Positions 9,881 to 19,068 of a DNA stretch of 64,000 bases are shown here, piece by piece. Positions within the stretch are counted from its first letter, which is position 1. Each line of letters starts with the position of its first letter. The notes under the pieces are model-generated. The model did not search any database. It saw only the letters and a program-made list of their open reading frames with translations, and was not told the DNA's origin. The stretch is from Bacillus carboniphilus (lineage in GTDB: Bacteria > Bacillota > Bacilli > Bacillales > JC228), in assembly GCF_039522365.1 (NCBI RefSeq), contig NZ_BAAADJ010000064.1, positions 124,001-188,000 of the forward strand. Reading direction: 5' to 3'. The position numbers and the translations under genes are program-made.

Positions 9881-10811
9881 TAATTTCATCCTGATTCGAA
9901 TCCGGAAGTACTCTTTCAATAAATTTATAAACTCTTTCTTCGTATTCTTCGGGGTTTGTTATATATGCCTCTGCATGAGCACCTCTCTCTGGCATATAAA
10001 GATCTTTCTCACCAGGCTTTGCATCATAAAGAGCTTTCGACATGCTTGCAGGAATGAAATCATCTTCCTGACCATGAATGAAGAGAACGGGGTTATGAAT
10101 GTTCTTAACGGCTTCAATGGGGGTAACATCTTTCATGGAGTAACCTGCCCTGGCTTTTAAAAACAAATCTGTATAGGGAAGTAAGAAAGATGGAAGTTTA
10201 AAATCTTCCCTTAATCGAATCCGAAGTTGCTCAGTAAAATCAGAGAATGGACAATCTATTACGTAAAAGTTTGCACCATCCTCAATTGTACCTGCGTAAA
10301 GTATTGTTGTTGCACCACCCATGGATTCTCCGAAGATCCCCAGTTGGATACTTGGACCAACTTTTTCCTTTAACCAGTCTACAATCGCCTTTAAATCGTG
10401 TCTTTCGAAATAGCCATAACTTGTGTTCGAACCACCAGAAAGGCCATGCCTTCTTTGATCGTATAATAGGGCATTAAATCCCTTTTTTAAGAAGATATTC
10501 ATATACTTGATCATGTTCGTTTTGGATTCTGTAACTCCGTGTGAAAAGATCATATAACGGTTTGTTGTATGAGGTGTGACTAAAAGGGCATGCAAGGAAT
10601 ACCCATGAGGTGAAGGGACCCAAACTTCTTCTTTAGGTAAATTTTCAAAGGAGACAGGGTCAAAACGCTCTTCTGTCGTTTCTCGATGGAAAATATCCTT
10701 TTCATCCTTTTTTCGTATATACATGATTTTATTCGAAAAATAGAGCCCACATGAAGCAAGGAAACCAATAAATCCCGCACCAGCGGAAAACCATTTCCAC
10801 CTTTTCTTCAT
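9876..10811 (-). CDS. yqkD: Membrane-anchored alpha/beta hydrolase, YqkD-like
   Basis: 311-aa serine hydrolase resembling B. subtilis YqkD. Start is the ATG giving M-K-K-R-W-K-W, with aaggagcg just upstream; the longer frame to 10853 lacks a site. An N-terminal hydrophobic segment (about residues 7-26) precedes the K-I-M-Y-I-R-K-K stop, so the enzyme is probably anchored facing outward. The nucleophile elbow is G-E-S-M-G-G, the acid probably in G-Q-E-D-D-F-I and the His in R-G-A-H-A-E. Substrate unknown. It is convergent with the SDR gene. Confidence 0.85.
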   Translation of the reverse strand: MKKRWKWFSAGAGFIGFLASCGLYFSNKIMYIRKKDEKDIFHRETTEERFDPVSFENLPKEEVWVPSPHGYSLHALLVTPHTTNRYMIFSHGVTESKTNMIKYMNIFLKKGFNALLYDQRRHGLSGGSNTSYGYFERHDLKAIVDWLKEKVGPSIQLGIFGESMGGATTILYAGTIEDGANFYVIDCPFSDFTEQLRIRLREDFKLPSFLLPYTDLFLKARAGYSMKDVTPIEAVKNIHNPVLFIHGQEDDFIPASMSKALYDAKPGEKDLYMPERGAHAEAYITNPEEYEERVYKFIERVLPDSNQDEII

Positions 10812-10981
10812 TGCTGTCGCTCCTTCATTTTGTTGTATAGAATATTGTATCAATCGGACAATTTGATTGGGAAATAGAATGCTTTTTTTCTAAGAAATAG
10901 CGGCATCCGACTTATACACTATTTACAAAATCAGAATCTTCTTTTACGATAAATGTGTAACAAGAAAACTGCATAAACGTT

Positions 10982-11076
10982 TCACACTAGGGGAGCTGCT
11001 TAAAGCGGCTGAGAGGAAAATCCGACCCTTATTACCCGATCTAGATAATACTAGCGTGGGGAAGTGTAGAGAGCCA
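10982..11076 (+). ncRNA. TPP riboswitch (THI element)
   Basis: Contains the conserved THI-box blocks in order: aggggagctgc, gctgagagga, gaccctt, acccgatctagataatactagcgtgggga. These form the thiamine-pyrophosphate aptamer. It precedes a terminator at 11123 and the ykoFEDC genes, so TPP binding should end transcription before ykoF. Confidence 0.95.
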
Positions 11077-11122
11077 TTGTATATACTTTTTGATGATACA
11101 CGCCATATATACATAACAGGTG

Positions 11123-11155
11123 AACTGCATCTTCCCATGAGATGCAGTTTTTTTG
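11123..11155 (+). terminator. Riboswitch expression-platform terminator
   Basis: Stem AACTGCATC (11123-11131) / GATGCAGTT (11141-11149) followed by a T-run, ending 31 bp before the ykoF start. It is the likely off-state structure of the TPP riboswitch. Confidence 0.88.
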
Positions 11156-11185
11156 TTGCCTAAAAACAAATAGGGAGAGATTTAT

Positions 11186-11791
11186 ATGGAACAGATGCAA
11201 GCATGCGGTACAAGTCGAATTGCAGGATGTCGTTTTTCATTGTATCCAATGACAGATGATTTTGTGAATGTGATTCTATCTGCTTTAAAAGAAGTAGATA
11301 CTTCGAAGGTCTGGGTTCAAACAGATGATGTCAGTACGTGTATTCGGGGGAGAATCTCGCATGTATTTGATGTAACAAAAGCTATTTTTCTTCATGCTGC
11401 GAAAACTGGAGAGCATGTAGTAATCAATGGTACCTATTCAATTGGTTGTCCTGGCGATTCGGAGGGTGACGTTTACTTAGTAGAGAACGATGAACGTTTA
11501 AATGCAGAAAAATCAGCAGAAATTAAACAACCAGTGGCTTGTCAGTTTGCGCTCTATCCGATGGGAAATGGAGAGTACATGGATGCGATTTATAGTGAAG
11601 TTCAAAAGATAAAAGACAAGGGTGTAGAAGTCACGAGTGTTCATTATGCAACAAGACTAGATGGAGAGGCTCACTCGATTTTTACGGGTCTTGAGAATTG
11701 CTTTACGAATGTTGAAAAACATGTGTCTCATGTCGTGATGACTTTTAATATTTCTGCTAATAGTCCTTCTACAAAAAAAGGAGGGAACTAA
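11186..11791 (+). CDS. ykoF: Thiamine/HMP-binding protein YkoF
   Basis: 201 aa with two tandem copies of the YKOF domain (about 8-95 and 105-195); both carry a C-x-F-(A/S)-L-Y-P-M segment (C-R-F-S-L-Y-P-M and C-Q-F-A-L-Y-P-M). B. subtilis YkoF binds thiamine pathway compounds in the cytosol. No signal peptide. First gene after the TPP riboswitch and 1 bp from ykoE, so it is co-regulated with the transporter and probably handles the imported pyrimidine. Confidence 0.93.
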   Translation: MEQMQACGTSRIAGCRFSLYPMTDDFVNVILSALKEVDTSKVWVQTDDVSTCIRGRISHVFDVTKAIFLHAAKTGEHVVINGTYSIGCPGDSEGDVYLVENDERLNAEKSAEIKQPVACQFALYPMGNGEYMDAIYSEVQKIKDKGVEVTSVHYATRLDGEAHSIFTGLENCFTNVEKHVSHVVMTFNISANSPSTKKGGN

Positions 11792-11792
11792 A

Positions 11793-12380
11793 TTGGCTAA
11801 ATGGAACATGCGAGAAATTGTTGTAATGGCCGTATTGTCTGTCGTTTTTGCAGTGGTATATTTGGCCTTTTTACCGGTTGGAAAAATCCTTGTAGGTTTT
11901 TTCGGCCCCATTGGATATGACCTGATCTTTGGGATTTGGTTTATTGTTTCCATCATTGCTGCTTACATAATAAGAAAGCCAGGTGCTGCATTTCTTTCAG
12001 AAACCATAGCTGCAACTGTTGAAGTTTTAATTGGAAATGCAGTGGGTCCCATGCTGATTGTCTCAGGTATGATTCAGGGGCTTGGAGCGGAAGCGGTTTT
12101 CGCAGCCACTCGTTGGAGAAATTATACAACCATTATTTTAATGCTTGCAGGAATGGGTTCTGCAGTAACAAGCTTTGTTTGGGGTTACTTTTTAGGAGGT
12201 TTTGCAGCGTTATCCACCGGTTATGTAACCGCGATGTTTGTAGCGCGATTGATTAGTGGAGCACTTATTGCGGGACTTCTTGGAAAGAGTATTAGTGATG
12301 GATTAGCAAAAACGGGAGTCCTATCAAGATTTGCTTTAGGGAAAGAAGTAAGAGCTAAAAATTTGAAAAAGGTGTCGTAA
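11793..12380 (+). CDS. ykoE: HMP/thiamine ECF transporter substrate-binding membrane subunit YkoE
   Basis: 195-aa integral membrane protein with five to six hydrophobic segments, the S-component of the YkoEDC group of energy-coupling-factor transporters. It begins at a TTG with ggaggg at 11780-11785. Its place between ykoF and the ATPase gene, under a TPP riboswitch, supports hydroxymethylpyrimidine or thiamine as substrate; this rests on the family and the riboswitch, not on visible binding residues. Confidence 0.92.
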   Translation: MAKWNMREIVVMAVLSVVFAVVYLAFLPVGKILVGFFGPIGYDLIFGIWFIVSIIAAYIIRKPGAAFLSETIAATVEVLIGNAVGPMLIVSGMIQGLGAEAVFAATRWRNYTTIILMLAGMGSAVTSFVWGYFLGGFAALSTGYVTAMFVARLISGALIAGLLGKSISDGLAKTGVLSRFALGKEVRAKNLKKVS

Positions 12381-12384
12381 AAAA

Positions 12385-14061
12385 ATGATGAGGGTTGATC
12401 AAGTTACTCTTCAGTATGAAGAGGTCAAACAGCCAACACTAAATCATATTCAATTTTCTGTTGAACAAGGGGAGAGAGTCTTACTATTGGGTCCTAGTGG
12501 TTGCGGAAAAAGCTCGTTAACATACTGCCTGAACGGTCTATACCCTAGAGATCTTGACGGGATACTAGAAGGGAATATTTATATAAAAGATAGAAAATCA
12601 GTTGAGTATGAGCCTGGAGAGCTAAGTCAGGTTGTTGGAGTCGTGTTTCAAGACCCAGAAAGCCAGTTTTGTATGCTAACCGTAGAGGATGAGATAGCAT
12701 TTGGACTCGAAAATATTGGGGTTAAACAAGAACGTATGGAAGAAAGGATTGAATATGCTCTTGACTTAGTGGGAATGCGAGAATACCGAAATGCAACCAT
12801 TTCTTCCTTATCTGGAGGATGGAAGCAAAAACTTGCTTTAGCCTGCGTGCTTGTACTTGAACCCAACATTTTAATTCTAGATGAGCCTACCGCAAATTTA
12901 GACCCTATTGCTAGTGTGGAATTTATAAAAACCATCCATACTCTTCAGCAAGAACAAGGATTTACTTTAATAGTTATTGAGCATCTGTTAGATCCATGGA
13001 TGCCTTTAATCGATCGTTGTATCATTCTAAATAAAAATGGCCATTTAATATTTGACGGTTTACCAATTGAAGGATTTAGTCAGCATTATCAACAGCTAAA
13101 GGAACAGGGGATTTGGATTCCGCACTCACTTGCGTTGGGGGAAGCATTGAAAAGTGTAGGACTATTAAATGAGGAATGTATACCGTTAGAAGAAAAAGAA
13201 CTGATTGAAGAAGTTAAGGACGTGGATGGAGTCATTCAACATTTACTTAGTATGAGAATGGTAGCTCGAAAGGAAACCTATTCTACGGACACCATTCTTT
13301 CAGCTAAAAATATTTCTTTTGGGACGCTGAAAAAAGATATATTAAAAGATGTCTCTATTGATTTAGAAACAGGGGATATGTTAGCCATTGTAGGACCAAA
13401 TGGGGCAGGGAAATCAACATTGTCTCACTTGTTATCAGGTATTAAGAAGGTTAGTGGTGGAGAAATACGGCTGCATCATCAGCTTTTACATTCCTATCGT
13501 GATGATGAACTGAGAAAGCAAATAGGGTTTGTATTTCAAAATCCAGAGCACCAATTTATTACGGATTCAGTTTATGAAGAAATTGCGTTCGGACTCAAAA
13601 TGCAGGGTGTTACAGGTGAGGCTCTCGACAAAAAGGTGGGAGAAATTATAACGACTTGCCAGCTAAACGGTTTAGAAAATGAACATCCATTTGTATTAAG
13701 TCAAGGTCAAAAAAGACGACTAAGTGTGGCGACAATGATTGTAGATGAACAGCAAATCCTCATTCTAGATGAACCTACTTTCGGACAGGATGCGAAGTCT
13801 ACCGAAGAGTTAATGAATTTATTAGTAGAAAGACAGAAGCGGGGCTCATCTATTATTTTGGTGACACATGATATGAATCTTGTTCACCAATATGCGAATA
13901 AAGTGGTGGTATTAAAAGATGGAGGAGTGGCATTTGATGGCTCTCCTGAAGATTTATGGGAGCAGGATCCTCTCTTTCTACAGGAAATGAATTTACTCCT
14001 GCCATTTGAGAAGAAAATAGAACAAGATCTTCAAAGGAGAGCACGGGTATATGTATCTTAA
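12385..14061 (+). CDS. ykoD: ECF transporter ATPase with two ABC domains, YkoD
   Basis: 558 aa holding two complete ABC nucleotide-binding domains. Domain 1 (about 1-230): Walker A G-P-S-G-C-G-K-S-S, signature L-S-G-G-W, Walker B I-L-I-L-D-E-P-T. Domain 2 (about 305-530): Walker A G-P-N-G-A-G-K-S-T, signature-like L-S-Q-G-Q-K-R-R, Walker B I-L-I-L-D-E-P-T. It powers the YkoE/YkoC transporter from the cytosolic face. Overlaps ykoC by 11 bp. Confidence 0.94.
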   Translation: MMRVDQVTLQYEEVKQPTLNHIQFSVEQGERVLLLGPSGCGKSSLTYCLNGLYPRDLDGILEGNIYIKDRKSVEYEPGELSQVVGVVFQDPESQFCMLTVEDEIAFGLENIGVKQERMEERIEYALDLVGMREYRNATISSLSGGWKQKLALACVLVLEPNILILDEPTANLDPIASVEFIKTIHTLQQEQGFTLIVIEHLLDPWMPLIDRCIILNKNGHLIFDGLPIEGFSQHYQQLKEQGIWIPHSLALGEALKSVGLLNEECIPLEEKELIEEVKDVDGVIQHLLSMRMVARKETYSTDTILSAKNISFGTLKKDILKDVSIDLETGDMLAIVGPNGAGKSTLSHLLSGIKKVSGGEIRLHHQLLHSYRDDELRKQIGFVFQNPEHQFITDSVYEEIAFGLKMQGVTGEALDKKVGEIITTCQLNGLENEHPFVLSQGQKRRLSVATMIVDEQQILILDEPTFGQDAKSTEELMNLLVERQKRGSSIILVTHDMNLVHQYANKVVVLKDGGVAFDGSPEDLWEQDPLFLQEMNLLLPFEKKIEQDLQRRARVYVS

Positions 14062-14830
14062 AATGTTAAATCCGAGTGTGAAGGCTCTAACGGTTACACT
14101 CGTTATTCTTTTATTAGCCTTTGTCTTTGACCCGGTTACTCCACTTCTTTATTTAGTTTGGACCATTGTCATTACTTTTTTACTGGGAAAAGTATCTTTT
14201 AAAAAATGGATCCTGTACTTTTTACCATTTTTTATCATTGCATTTGGTTTCTTTTGGACAACAGTTGCTTTTGCAAAGGAACCAAGTTGGGAGACCACGG
14301 TTTACCAAGTGTTGTGGCTTGAAGTTCCATCTGAAACTTTTTTTACAGCTATCTCTCTATCTTTACGAGTCCTTTGCTTTTCTACCTTATCCTTACTGTT
14401 CATTTTTACTACGGAACCAACGAAGTTTATATTGAGTTTAATGCAACAATGTAAGCTGCCACCAAAGCTTGCATATGGAATATTAGCTGGGTTCCGGTTC
14501 CTACCAACGTTCAAAGACGAATTATTTATCATACGCTCAGCCCATCAAATTCGTGGAGTCAGCCGTGCGAAAACCATTAAAGACCATTTTGCACAAATGA
14601 GGCGATACTCAATCCCTCTTTTAGCTAGTGCAATACGAAAAGCAGAACGAACCGCGATTGCGATGGAATCGAAAGGCTTTACTGGAGATAAAAATCGCTC
14701 ATTTTATAAAACAATGGTTGTATCCAAAACCGATTGGTTATTTGTGTTACTGATGGTTGTTGCATTCTTTTGTTTTAGCTATATTTCTTGGAAACTGGGA
14801 TATTTTCAGTTTTATAATGGAGAACTTTAG
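14051..14830 (+). CDS. ykoC: ECF transporter transmembrane coupling subunit YkoC
   Basis: 259-aa CbiQ/EcfT-type protein with transmembrane segments near the N terminus (about 12-70), mid-protein (about 100-125) and the C terminus (about 232-250). The cytoplasmic coupling region carries the two short Ala/Arg-rich helices typical of EcfT (A-I-R-K-A-E-R-T-A-I-A-M-E-S-K-G-F). It links the YkoD ATPase to YkoE. Last assured gene of the riboswitch operon; a terminator follows at 14835. Confidence 0.93.
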   Translation: MYLKMLNPSVKALTVTLVILLLAFVFDPVTPLLYLVWTIVITFLLGKVSFKKWILYFLPFFIIAFGFFWTTVAFAKEPSWETTVYQVLWLEVPSETFFTAISLSLRVLCFSTLSLLFIFTTEPTKFILSLMQQCKLPPKLAYGILAGFRFLPTFKDELFIIRSAHQIRGVSRAKTIKDHFAQMRRYSIPLLASAIRKAERTAIAMESKGFTGDKNRSFYKTMVVSKTDWLFVLLMVVAFFCFSYISWKLGYFQFYNGEL

Positions 14831-14834
14831 GAGA

Positions 14835-14867
14835 AGCTATGCCGCTGATGTGGCATGGCTTTTTTTA
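14835..14867 (+). terminator. Terminator of ykoFEDC
   Basis: Stem AGCTATGCC (14835-14843) / GGCATGGCT (14852-14860), with one G-T pair, then seven T. It also covers the start codon of a possible small gene at 14839. Confidence 0.75.
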
Positions 14868-14973
14868 TCCTCAAAAAGCAGAAAAACAGCTGGATTGCGG
14901 AATCATTGTCCGGCAAGGTGTTCGAAGTGGACAGGAGATCCGATATCGTATAGTAGCAACTGCCTCGTATTAG
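14839..14973 (+). CDS. Possible 44-aa protein of unknown function
   Basis: ATG at 14839 has an aggag site at 14829-14833, at good spacing, just after the ykoC stop. The product begins M-P-L-M-W-H-G-F-F-Y and has a mixed, plausible composition (one Cys, several Arg, C-terminal R-I-V-A-T-A-S-Y). I do not recognise it. The ykoC terminator lies across its first codons, and the T-run would encode Phe-Phe, so it may be only a chance frame. No motif or membrane segment is visible. Confidence 0.3.
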   Translation: MPLMWHGFFYPQKAEKQLDCGIIVRQGVRSGQEIRYRIVATASY

Positions 14974-15043
14974 AACCGAAACACTACCGCATTTCTGACC
15001 TGAAAAGTATACTTGTAGATAACGAGATTAAGGGGGAAGACGT

Positions 15044-15616
15044 ATGACGAAAATTTGTTTAGTCCGCCATGGAGAAACAGATTGGAATGCACTGAGAAGG
15101 ATTCAAGGAAGAGAAGATATTCCATTAAACGAAAATGGTAGAAAACAAGCAGTGGACTGCGGAGTGTACTTAAAGGACCATCAGTTTGATTACTTGATTT
15201 CAAGTCCAATGACTCGAGCAAAACAAACAGCCACTCTAATCAATGAGCACCTCGGGTTTGAGGAAATTATTGAAATGGAAGCATTCATGGAAAGGGATTA
15301 CGGAGAAGTATCTGGTCAAATCATTGATGACAATCTTAGAGAAATACTAGACAAGGACCATCCTACGATTGAGAGCTGGGATGCATTAAAAGAGAGAGTT
15401 ATGAAAGGATTACATATGATTCACGAAAAGTACCCAAACAAAAGTATTTTATTAGTGGCTCACGGAGGAGTCATCAATGCCATATTAGGTGCGTTATCAA
15501 ATGGTGAAATTGGCTCTGGTAAAACGAAACTGATGAACGGAAGTATAACGACAATCCATTTCAGAAACGAGTTGTGGAATATTAACGACTATAACCTGGT
15601 AGTGCATCTTTCCTGA
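15044..15616 (+). CDS. Histidine phosphatase family protein (phosphoglycerate-mutase-like)
   Basis: 190-aa cytosolic member of the histidine phosphatase superfamily. The N-terminal L-V-R-H-G-E-T-D-W-N carries the phospho-accepting His (about residue 9); S-P-M-T-R-A-K-Q-T-A is the second Arg-containing block, E-R-D-Y-G-E the acid and A-H-G-G-V the second His. It resembles broad-specificity phosphatases such as YhfR/PhoE rather than a glycolytic mutase, which is longer. Starts at ATG 15044 after a gggggaag site. Substrate not determinable here. Confidence 0.85.
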   Translation: MTKICLVRHGETDWNALRRIQGREDIPLNENGRKQAVDCGVYLKDHQFDYLISSPMTRAKQTATLINEHLGFEEIIEMEAFMERDYGEVSGQIIDDNLREILDKDHPTIESWDALKERVMKGLHMIHEKYPNKSILLVAHGGVINAILGALSNGEIGSGKTKLMNGSITTIHFRNELWNINDYNLVVHLS

Positions 15617-15689
15617 AACTAGAACTAATGACGTGTTCGTTACGTATGATAGAGTAGGAAGTCTGTGTGAAAAAGTGGGTGGGATGTAA

Positions 15690-15842
15690 ATGGGTTTTTT
15701 CAATTTCTTTCAAAAGAAGTGTGCAATATGCAAGAGAAGTGTAAAACCACTACGAACATACGCGAATGACCAAAATGAAACCATTAGGGTTTGTGTACCG
15801 TGCTCAGAGTATGCAGAACGGAGAGCTTTTAAAAAGGTATAG
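15690..15842 (+). CDS. Small putative zinc-ribbon protein with two CxxC motifs
   Basis: 50-aa frame starting at ATG 15690, with a gtgggtgggat purine stretch upstream. It reads M-G-F-F-N-F-F-Q-K-K then C11-x-x-C14 and C35-x-x-C38, the spacing expected of a minimal Zn ribbon or treble-clef scaffold, with a basic C terminus. Codon pattern and the following terminator (15854) support a real gene. I do not recognise a family. It is followed by a convergent small gene. Confidence 0.6.
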   Translation: MGFFNFFQKKCAICKRSVKPLRTYANDQNETIRVCVPCSEYAERRAFKKV

Positions 15843-15853
15843 TAATAGAAAAT

Positions 15854-15910
15854 GGCTCATATTAAACGGTCATCCACATCGTGGACGACCGCAATATGTA
15901 GCCTTTTTTT
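15854..15910. terminator. Terminator shared by two convergent small genes
   Basis: Long, imperfect stem with outer arms ggctcatatt / aatatgtagcc and inner arms cggtcatccac / gtggacgaccg, then seven T (15904-15910). The T-run touches the stop codon of the minus-strand gene. Confidence 0.75.
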
Positions 15911-16040
15911 ATTGAGGACTATTTTGTCTATTCGTAGGATGAATGGCTTGATTTAATGTCTCTTTTGACATAGTAGTGCGCGACTTATCTGCATTTGGCT
16001 TCCCTTTTTGACTATTTCCTTTTTCACGTTTTTGGCTCAT
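15909..16040 (-). CDS. Small hydrophilic basic protein, unknown (possibly spore-associated)
   Basis: 43-aa frame with a strong aaaggag site upstream of its ATG at 16040. The product begins M-S-Q-K-R-E-K-G-N-S-Q-K-G-K and is rich in Lys, Gln, Asn and Ser, with no hydrophobic segment. Such composition is typical of minor small acid-soluble spore proteins, but I cannot match it to a named one, so that is only a suggestion. It lies between the CxxC gene and the HMG-CoA lyase gene, which is on the same strand. Confidence 0.6.
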   Translation of the reverse strand: MSQKREKGNSQKGKPNADKSRTTMSKETLNQAIHPTNRQNSPQ

Positions 16041-16088
16041 GTTGAGTCTCCTTTCCTTTTTTTATATATTGAGCTTTCAACCTTCAGT

Positions 16089-17006
16089 TTATGCCTGATT
16101 AACGGAGCCTTGTTTACGCAGACGGTATTGTGCACTATCTAGTGGTCTTTCCACGTGGTTGGCAATCCCATCGACAGCATCCAGTAACAACGGAAGATCA
16201 ATTCCTGTTTCAATTCCCATTTGATGAAGCATAAACACCACATCTTCAGTTGCTACATTACCTGTGGCTCCTGGTGCAAATGGACATCCACCAAGTCCTC
16301 CAGCTGAGCAATCAAAGCGATCGACTCCAGCTTGTAAACTCGCCAGAATATTTGACAGAGCCATTTTTCGTGTATCGTGGAAATGCGCAGTAATAAGTGT
16401 ATTTGGGAAGGCTTCCTTTAAATCGGAAAATAAAGTGTAGCATTCCATAGGATTCGCCATTCCAATTGTATCTGCGACGCTTAATTCGTCGACTCCACCT
16501 TCAACAAATTCCCTACATAGATCCACGACTCTCTCTTTTTCGATTTTACCTTCATACGGACAATAGAAAGAAGTAGAAATGCAAGCCCTTACAAAAATGC
16601 CTTGATTTTTGAGCTTTTGAATAATTGGTAACAATTCATCCATACTTTCCCTTGTCGTTTTATTGATATTTTTCTTATTAAATGTATCACTTACCCCAAC
16701 GAATACGGCTAAAGAATGACAACCGGTATCAATAGCTCTTTCAATTCCTTTTTGATTTGGAACTAAAACAATTTGCTGTTGTGAGTAAGATTTTGACGCT
16801 TCAACAATTTCCCCGGCATCCTTCATTTGTGGCACCCATTTTGGAGAGACAAATGAGGTGATTTCCATTTCATTTATTCCTGCATGAAACAAATTTTTTA
16901 TAAAATCAATTTTTACATCAGTTGGAACAAACTGTTTTTCGTTTTGAAGCCCATCCCTTGGCCCAACTTCAACAATTGTCACCTTTTTTGGATATGTTAT
17001 CGTCAT
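16089..17006 (-). CDS. yngG: Hydroxymethylglutaryl-CoA lyase
   Basis: Cleaves 3-hydroxy-3-methylglutaryl-CoA into acetoacetate and acetyl-CoA, the last step of leucine breakdown. 305 aa from the ATG at 17006, which has aaggggtga upstream; the frame runs to 17027 without a better site. DRE-TIM barrel: V-E-V-G-P-R-D-G-L-Q-N-E near the N terminus (metal/substrate Asp) and A-H-F-H-D-T. The HMG-CoA lyase signature G-G-L-G-G-C-P-F-A-P-G with catalytic Cys is complete. Divergent from the thiolase/CoA-transferase genes, which use its acetoacetate. Confidence 0.93.
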   Translation of the reverse strand: MTITYPKKVTIVEVGPRDGLQNEKQFVPTDVKIDFIKNLFHAGINEMEITSFVSPKWVPQMKDAGEIVEASKSYSQQQIVLVPNQKGIERAIDTGCHSLAVFVGVSDTFNKKNINKTTRESMDELLPIIQKLKNQGIFVRACISTSFYCPYEGKIEKERVVDLCREFVEGGVDELSVADTIGMANPMECYTLFSDLKEAFPNTLITAHFHDTRKMALSNILASLQAGVDRFDCSAGGLGGCPFAPGATGNVATEDVVFMLHQMGIETGIDLPLLLDAVDGIANHVERPLDSAQYRLRKQGSVNQA

Positions 17007-17160
17007 GAATACTTCACCCCTTCTCATACAATTGTAGCGAGTTATTTTTCAGAATGGCAAGAAAAATAGGAGAATTAGACAAATTTAGAGGATTTTTTAC
17101 AGACAAAATCGAAATTTATTACTAGGTAACGTTTGATTGTACACAGAAAGGGGATTATTC

Positions 17161-18351
17161 ATGCAAAACAATGAAGTAGTAATTGTAAGCGCTGTCAGAA
17201 CGGCGATTGGAAACTTTAACGGAAGCCTTAAAAATATATCTGCACCAGAACTTGGTGCAACAGTTATACAAGCAGCGCTACAAAAAGCAGGAATCGCAGT
17301 AGACCAAGTGGATGAAGTAATTATGGGGAATGTGTTGCAAGCGGGAATCGGACAAAACCCAGCGAGACAGGCAGCGATAAAAGCTGGTCTGCCTGAAACA
17401 GTCGCTGCCATGACCATCAATAAAGTTTGTGGTTCTGGTTTAAAAGCGGTTCATTTAGCCACACAGGCCATTATAGCTGGAGATGCAGATGTGGTTGTAG
17501 CAGGTGGAATGGAGAATATGAGTCAGGCTCCATATTTATTACAAAACGCTAGAGACGGTTTTAAAATGGGAGACCAAAAGATGGTGGATTCCATGATAAA
17601 AGATGGATTATGGTGCGCGTTTAATAATTATCATATGGGAATTACCGCAGAAAATTTATGTGACCAATACAATATCACGAGAGAAGAACAAGATGCTTTT
17701 TCCCAAAGAAGTCAGGAAAAAGCTACACAGGCATTAGAGGCTGGCAAGTTTAAAGATGAAATTACACCTGTCTCCATCCCACAAAGGAAAGGCGACCCTA
17801 TTATCTTTGATACGGATGAGTATCCAAAGAAGGGTACCACCATTGAAAAATTAAATGGTCTTCGCCCTGCGTTTAAAAAAGATGGAAGTGTGACAGCAGG
17901 TAATGCTTCAGGTATCAATGATGGGGCAGCTGTACTAGTGGTTATGAGTCGTAAAAAAGCAGATGAACTAGGTGTAACACCTCTAGTTTCCATAAAAGCG
18001 AATGCAGCTGCTGGTGTAGATCCAAGCATTATGGGAATTGGCCCTGTTACGGCAGTGAAAAAGGCATTAACGAAGGCTTCTTTAGCATTATCTGATATGA
18101 ACTTAATTGAAGCCAATGAAGCCTTTGCTGCACAATCCATCGCTGTAGATCGTGAATTAAAGTTTAACCATGATATTTTAAATGTAAATGGTGGTGCTAT
18201 TGCACTTGGTCATCCAATTGGAGCGAGTGGAGCAAGGATCCTTGTAACACTTATTCATGAACTAAAAAGAAGAAACGATCAATATGGTCTAGCGACTTTG
18301 TGTATTGGTGGCGGCCAAGGGGTTGCTACTGTTATTGAAAATGTAAAGTAA
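17161..18351 (+). CDS. Acetyl-CoA acetyltransferase (thiolase)
   Basis: 396-aa thiolase catalysing acetoacetyl-CoA + CoA to 2 acetyl-CoA (reversible). Start ATG 17161 has aaagggg upstream. Nucleophile Cys in K-V-C-G-S-G-L-K-A (about 89), His in [14 protein letters not shown] (about 349) and the second Cys in C-I-G-G-G-Q-G (about 379). Length and the short substrate-loop region suit a biosynthetic/acetoacetyl-specific type. Followed after 14 bp by the CoA-transferase genes, fitting acetoacetate use. Confidence 0.93.
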   Translation: MQNNEVVIVSAVRTAIGNFNGSLKNISAPELGATVIQAALQKAGIAVDQVDEVIMGNVLQAGIGQNPARQAAIKAGLPETVAAMTINKVCGSGLKAVHLATQAIIAGDADVVVAGGMENMSQAPYLLQNARDGFKMGDQKMVDSMIKDGLWCAFNNYHMGITAENLCDQYNITREEQDAFSQRSQEKATQALEAGKFKDEITPVSIPQRKGDPIIFDTDEYPKKGTTIEKLNGLRPAFKKDGSVTAGNASGINDGAAVLVVMSRKKADELGVTPLVSIKANAAAGVDPSIMGIGPVTAVKKALTKASLALSDMNLIEANEAFAAQSIAVDRELKFNHDILNVNGGAIALGHPIGASGARILVTLIHELKRRNDQYGLATLCIGGGQGVATVIENVK

Positions 18352-18365
18352 AGGAGGAACTTTAA

Positions 18366-19055
18366 ATGAAGCCGATTTATTCAAGTTTTCAAGACGCTGT
18401 AAAAGATATTCAGGATGGAGCTACTCTTATGGTTGGAGGGTTTGGTCTTTGTGGAATTCCAGAGAATTTAATTTTAGCCCTTGTTGAAAAAGGAGTAAAA
18501 GATTTAACGGTTATTTCTAACAACTGTGGTGTAGATGACTGGGGTCTAGGCTTACTATTACAAAATAAGCAGATTAAGAAAATGATAGGTTCCTATGTAG
18601 GAGAAAATAAAGAGTTCGAAAGACAAGTGCTTTCTGGTGAGATTGAGGTAGAATTGGTCCCACAAGGTACGCTAGCTGAAAAAATTAGAGCGGGTGGAGC
18701 CGGGATCCCTGCCTTTTATACGCCTGCTGGAGTAGGTACACCGATAGCAGAAGGAAAAGAGACAAGAGTATTTAATGGAAAAGAGTATCTTCTAGAAGAG
18801 TCTTACACGGCAGACTTTAGCTTGGTTCGAGCATGGAAAGCGGATACGATGGGGAACCTGATTTACCGTAAAACGGCTCGAAACTTTAATCCAATGATCG
18901 CGGCTGCAGGAAGAGTAACCATTGCCGAAGTAGAGGAACTATATTCACCTGGAGAGATAGATGCGAATCTCATTCATACGCCAAGTATCTATGTGCAAGG
19001 ACTTATTGTCGGTGAACAGGAAAAACGAATTGAAAGACTAACAGTTTCTAGCTAA
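18366..19055 (+). CDS. scoA: 3-oxoacid CoA-transferase subunit A
   Basis: 229-aa alpha subunit of succinyl-CoA:acetoacetate CoA-transferase. Glycine-rich CoA-binding start [11 protein letters not shown] and the conserved [17 protein letters not shown] block are present. Paired with subunit B 13 bp downstream. With the thiolase it turns acetoacetate into acetyl-CoA. Related butyrate/acetate transferases share the fold; the neighbouring HMG-CoA lyase makes acetoacetate the best substrate guess. Confidence 0.92.
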   Translation: MKPIYSSFQDAVKDIQDGATLMVGGFGLCGIPENLILALVEKGVKDLTVISNNCGVDDWGLGLLLQNKQIKKMIGSYVGENKEFERQVLSGEIEVELVPQGTLAEKIRAGGAGIPAFYTPAGVGTPIAEGKETRVFNGKEYLLEESYTADFSLVRAWKADTMGNLIYRKTARNFNPMIAAAGRVTIAEVEELYSPGEIDANLIHTPSIYVQGLIVGEQEKRIERLTVSS

Positions 19056-19068
19056 AGGGGGAGTCACA

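Noticed and set aside
14757-15047. 96-aa frame overlapping the ykoC end and the phosphatase start
   Set aside because: Starts inside ykoC, no ribosome site, and crosses the terminator in a different frame from the better small frame at 14839.
17007-17160. Sigma-54 (-24/-12) promoter between HMG-CoA lyase and thiolase
   Set aside because: A TGGCA is present but no matching TTGC(A/T) element at the required spacing.
17712-18140. 142-aa minus-strand frame
   Set aside because: Shadow of the thiolase gene; the plus-strand catalytic motifs are intact.
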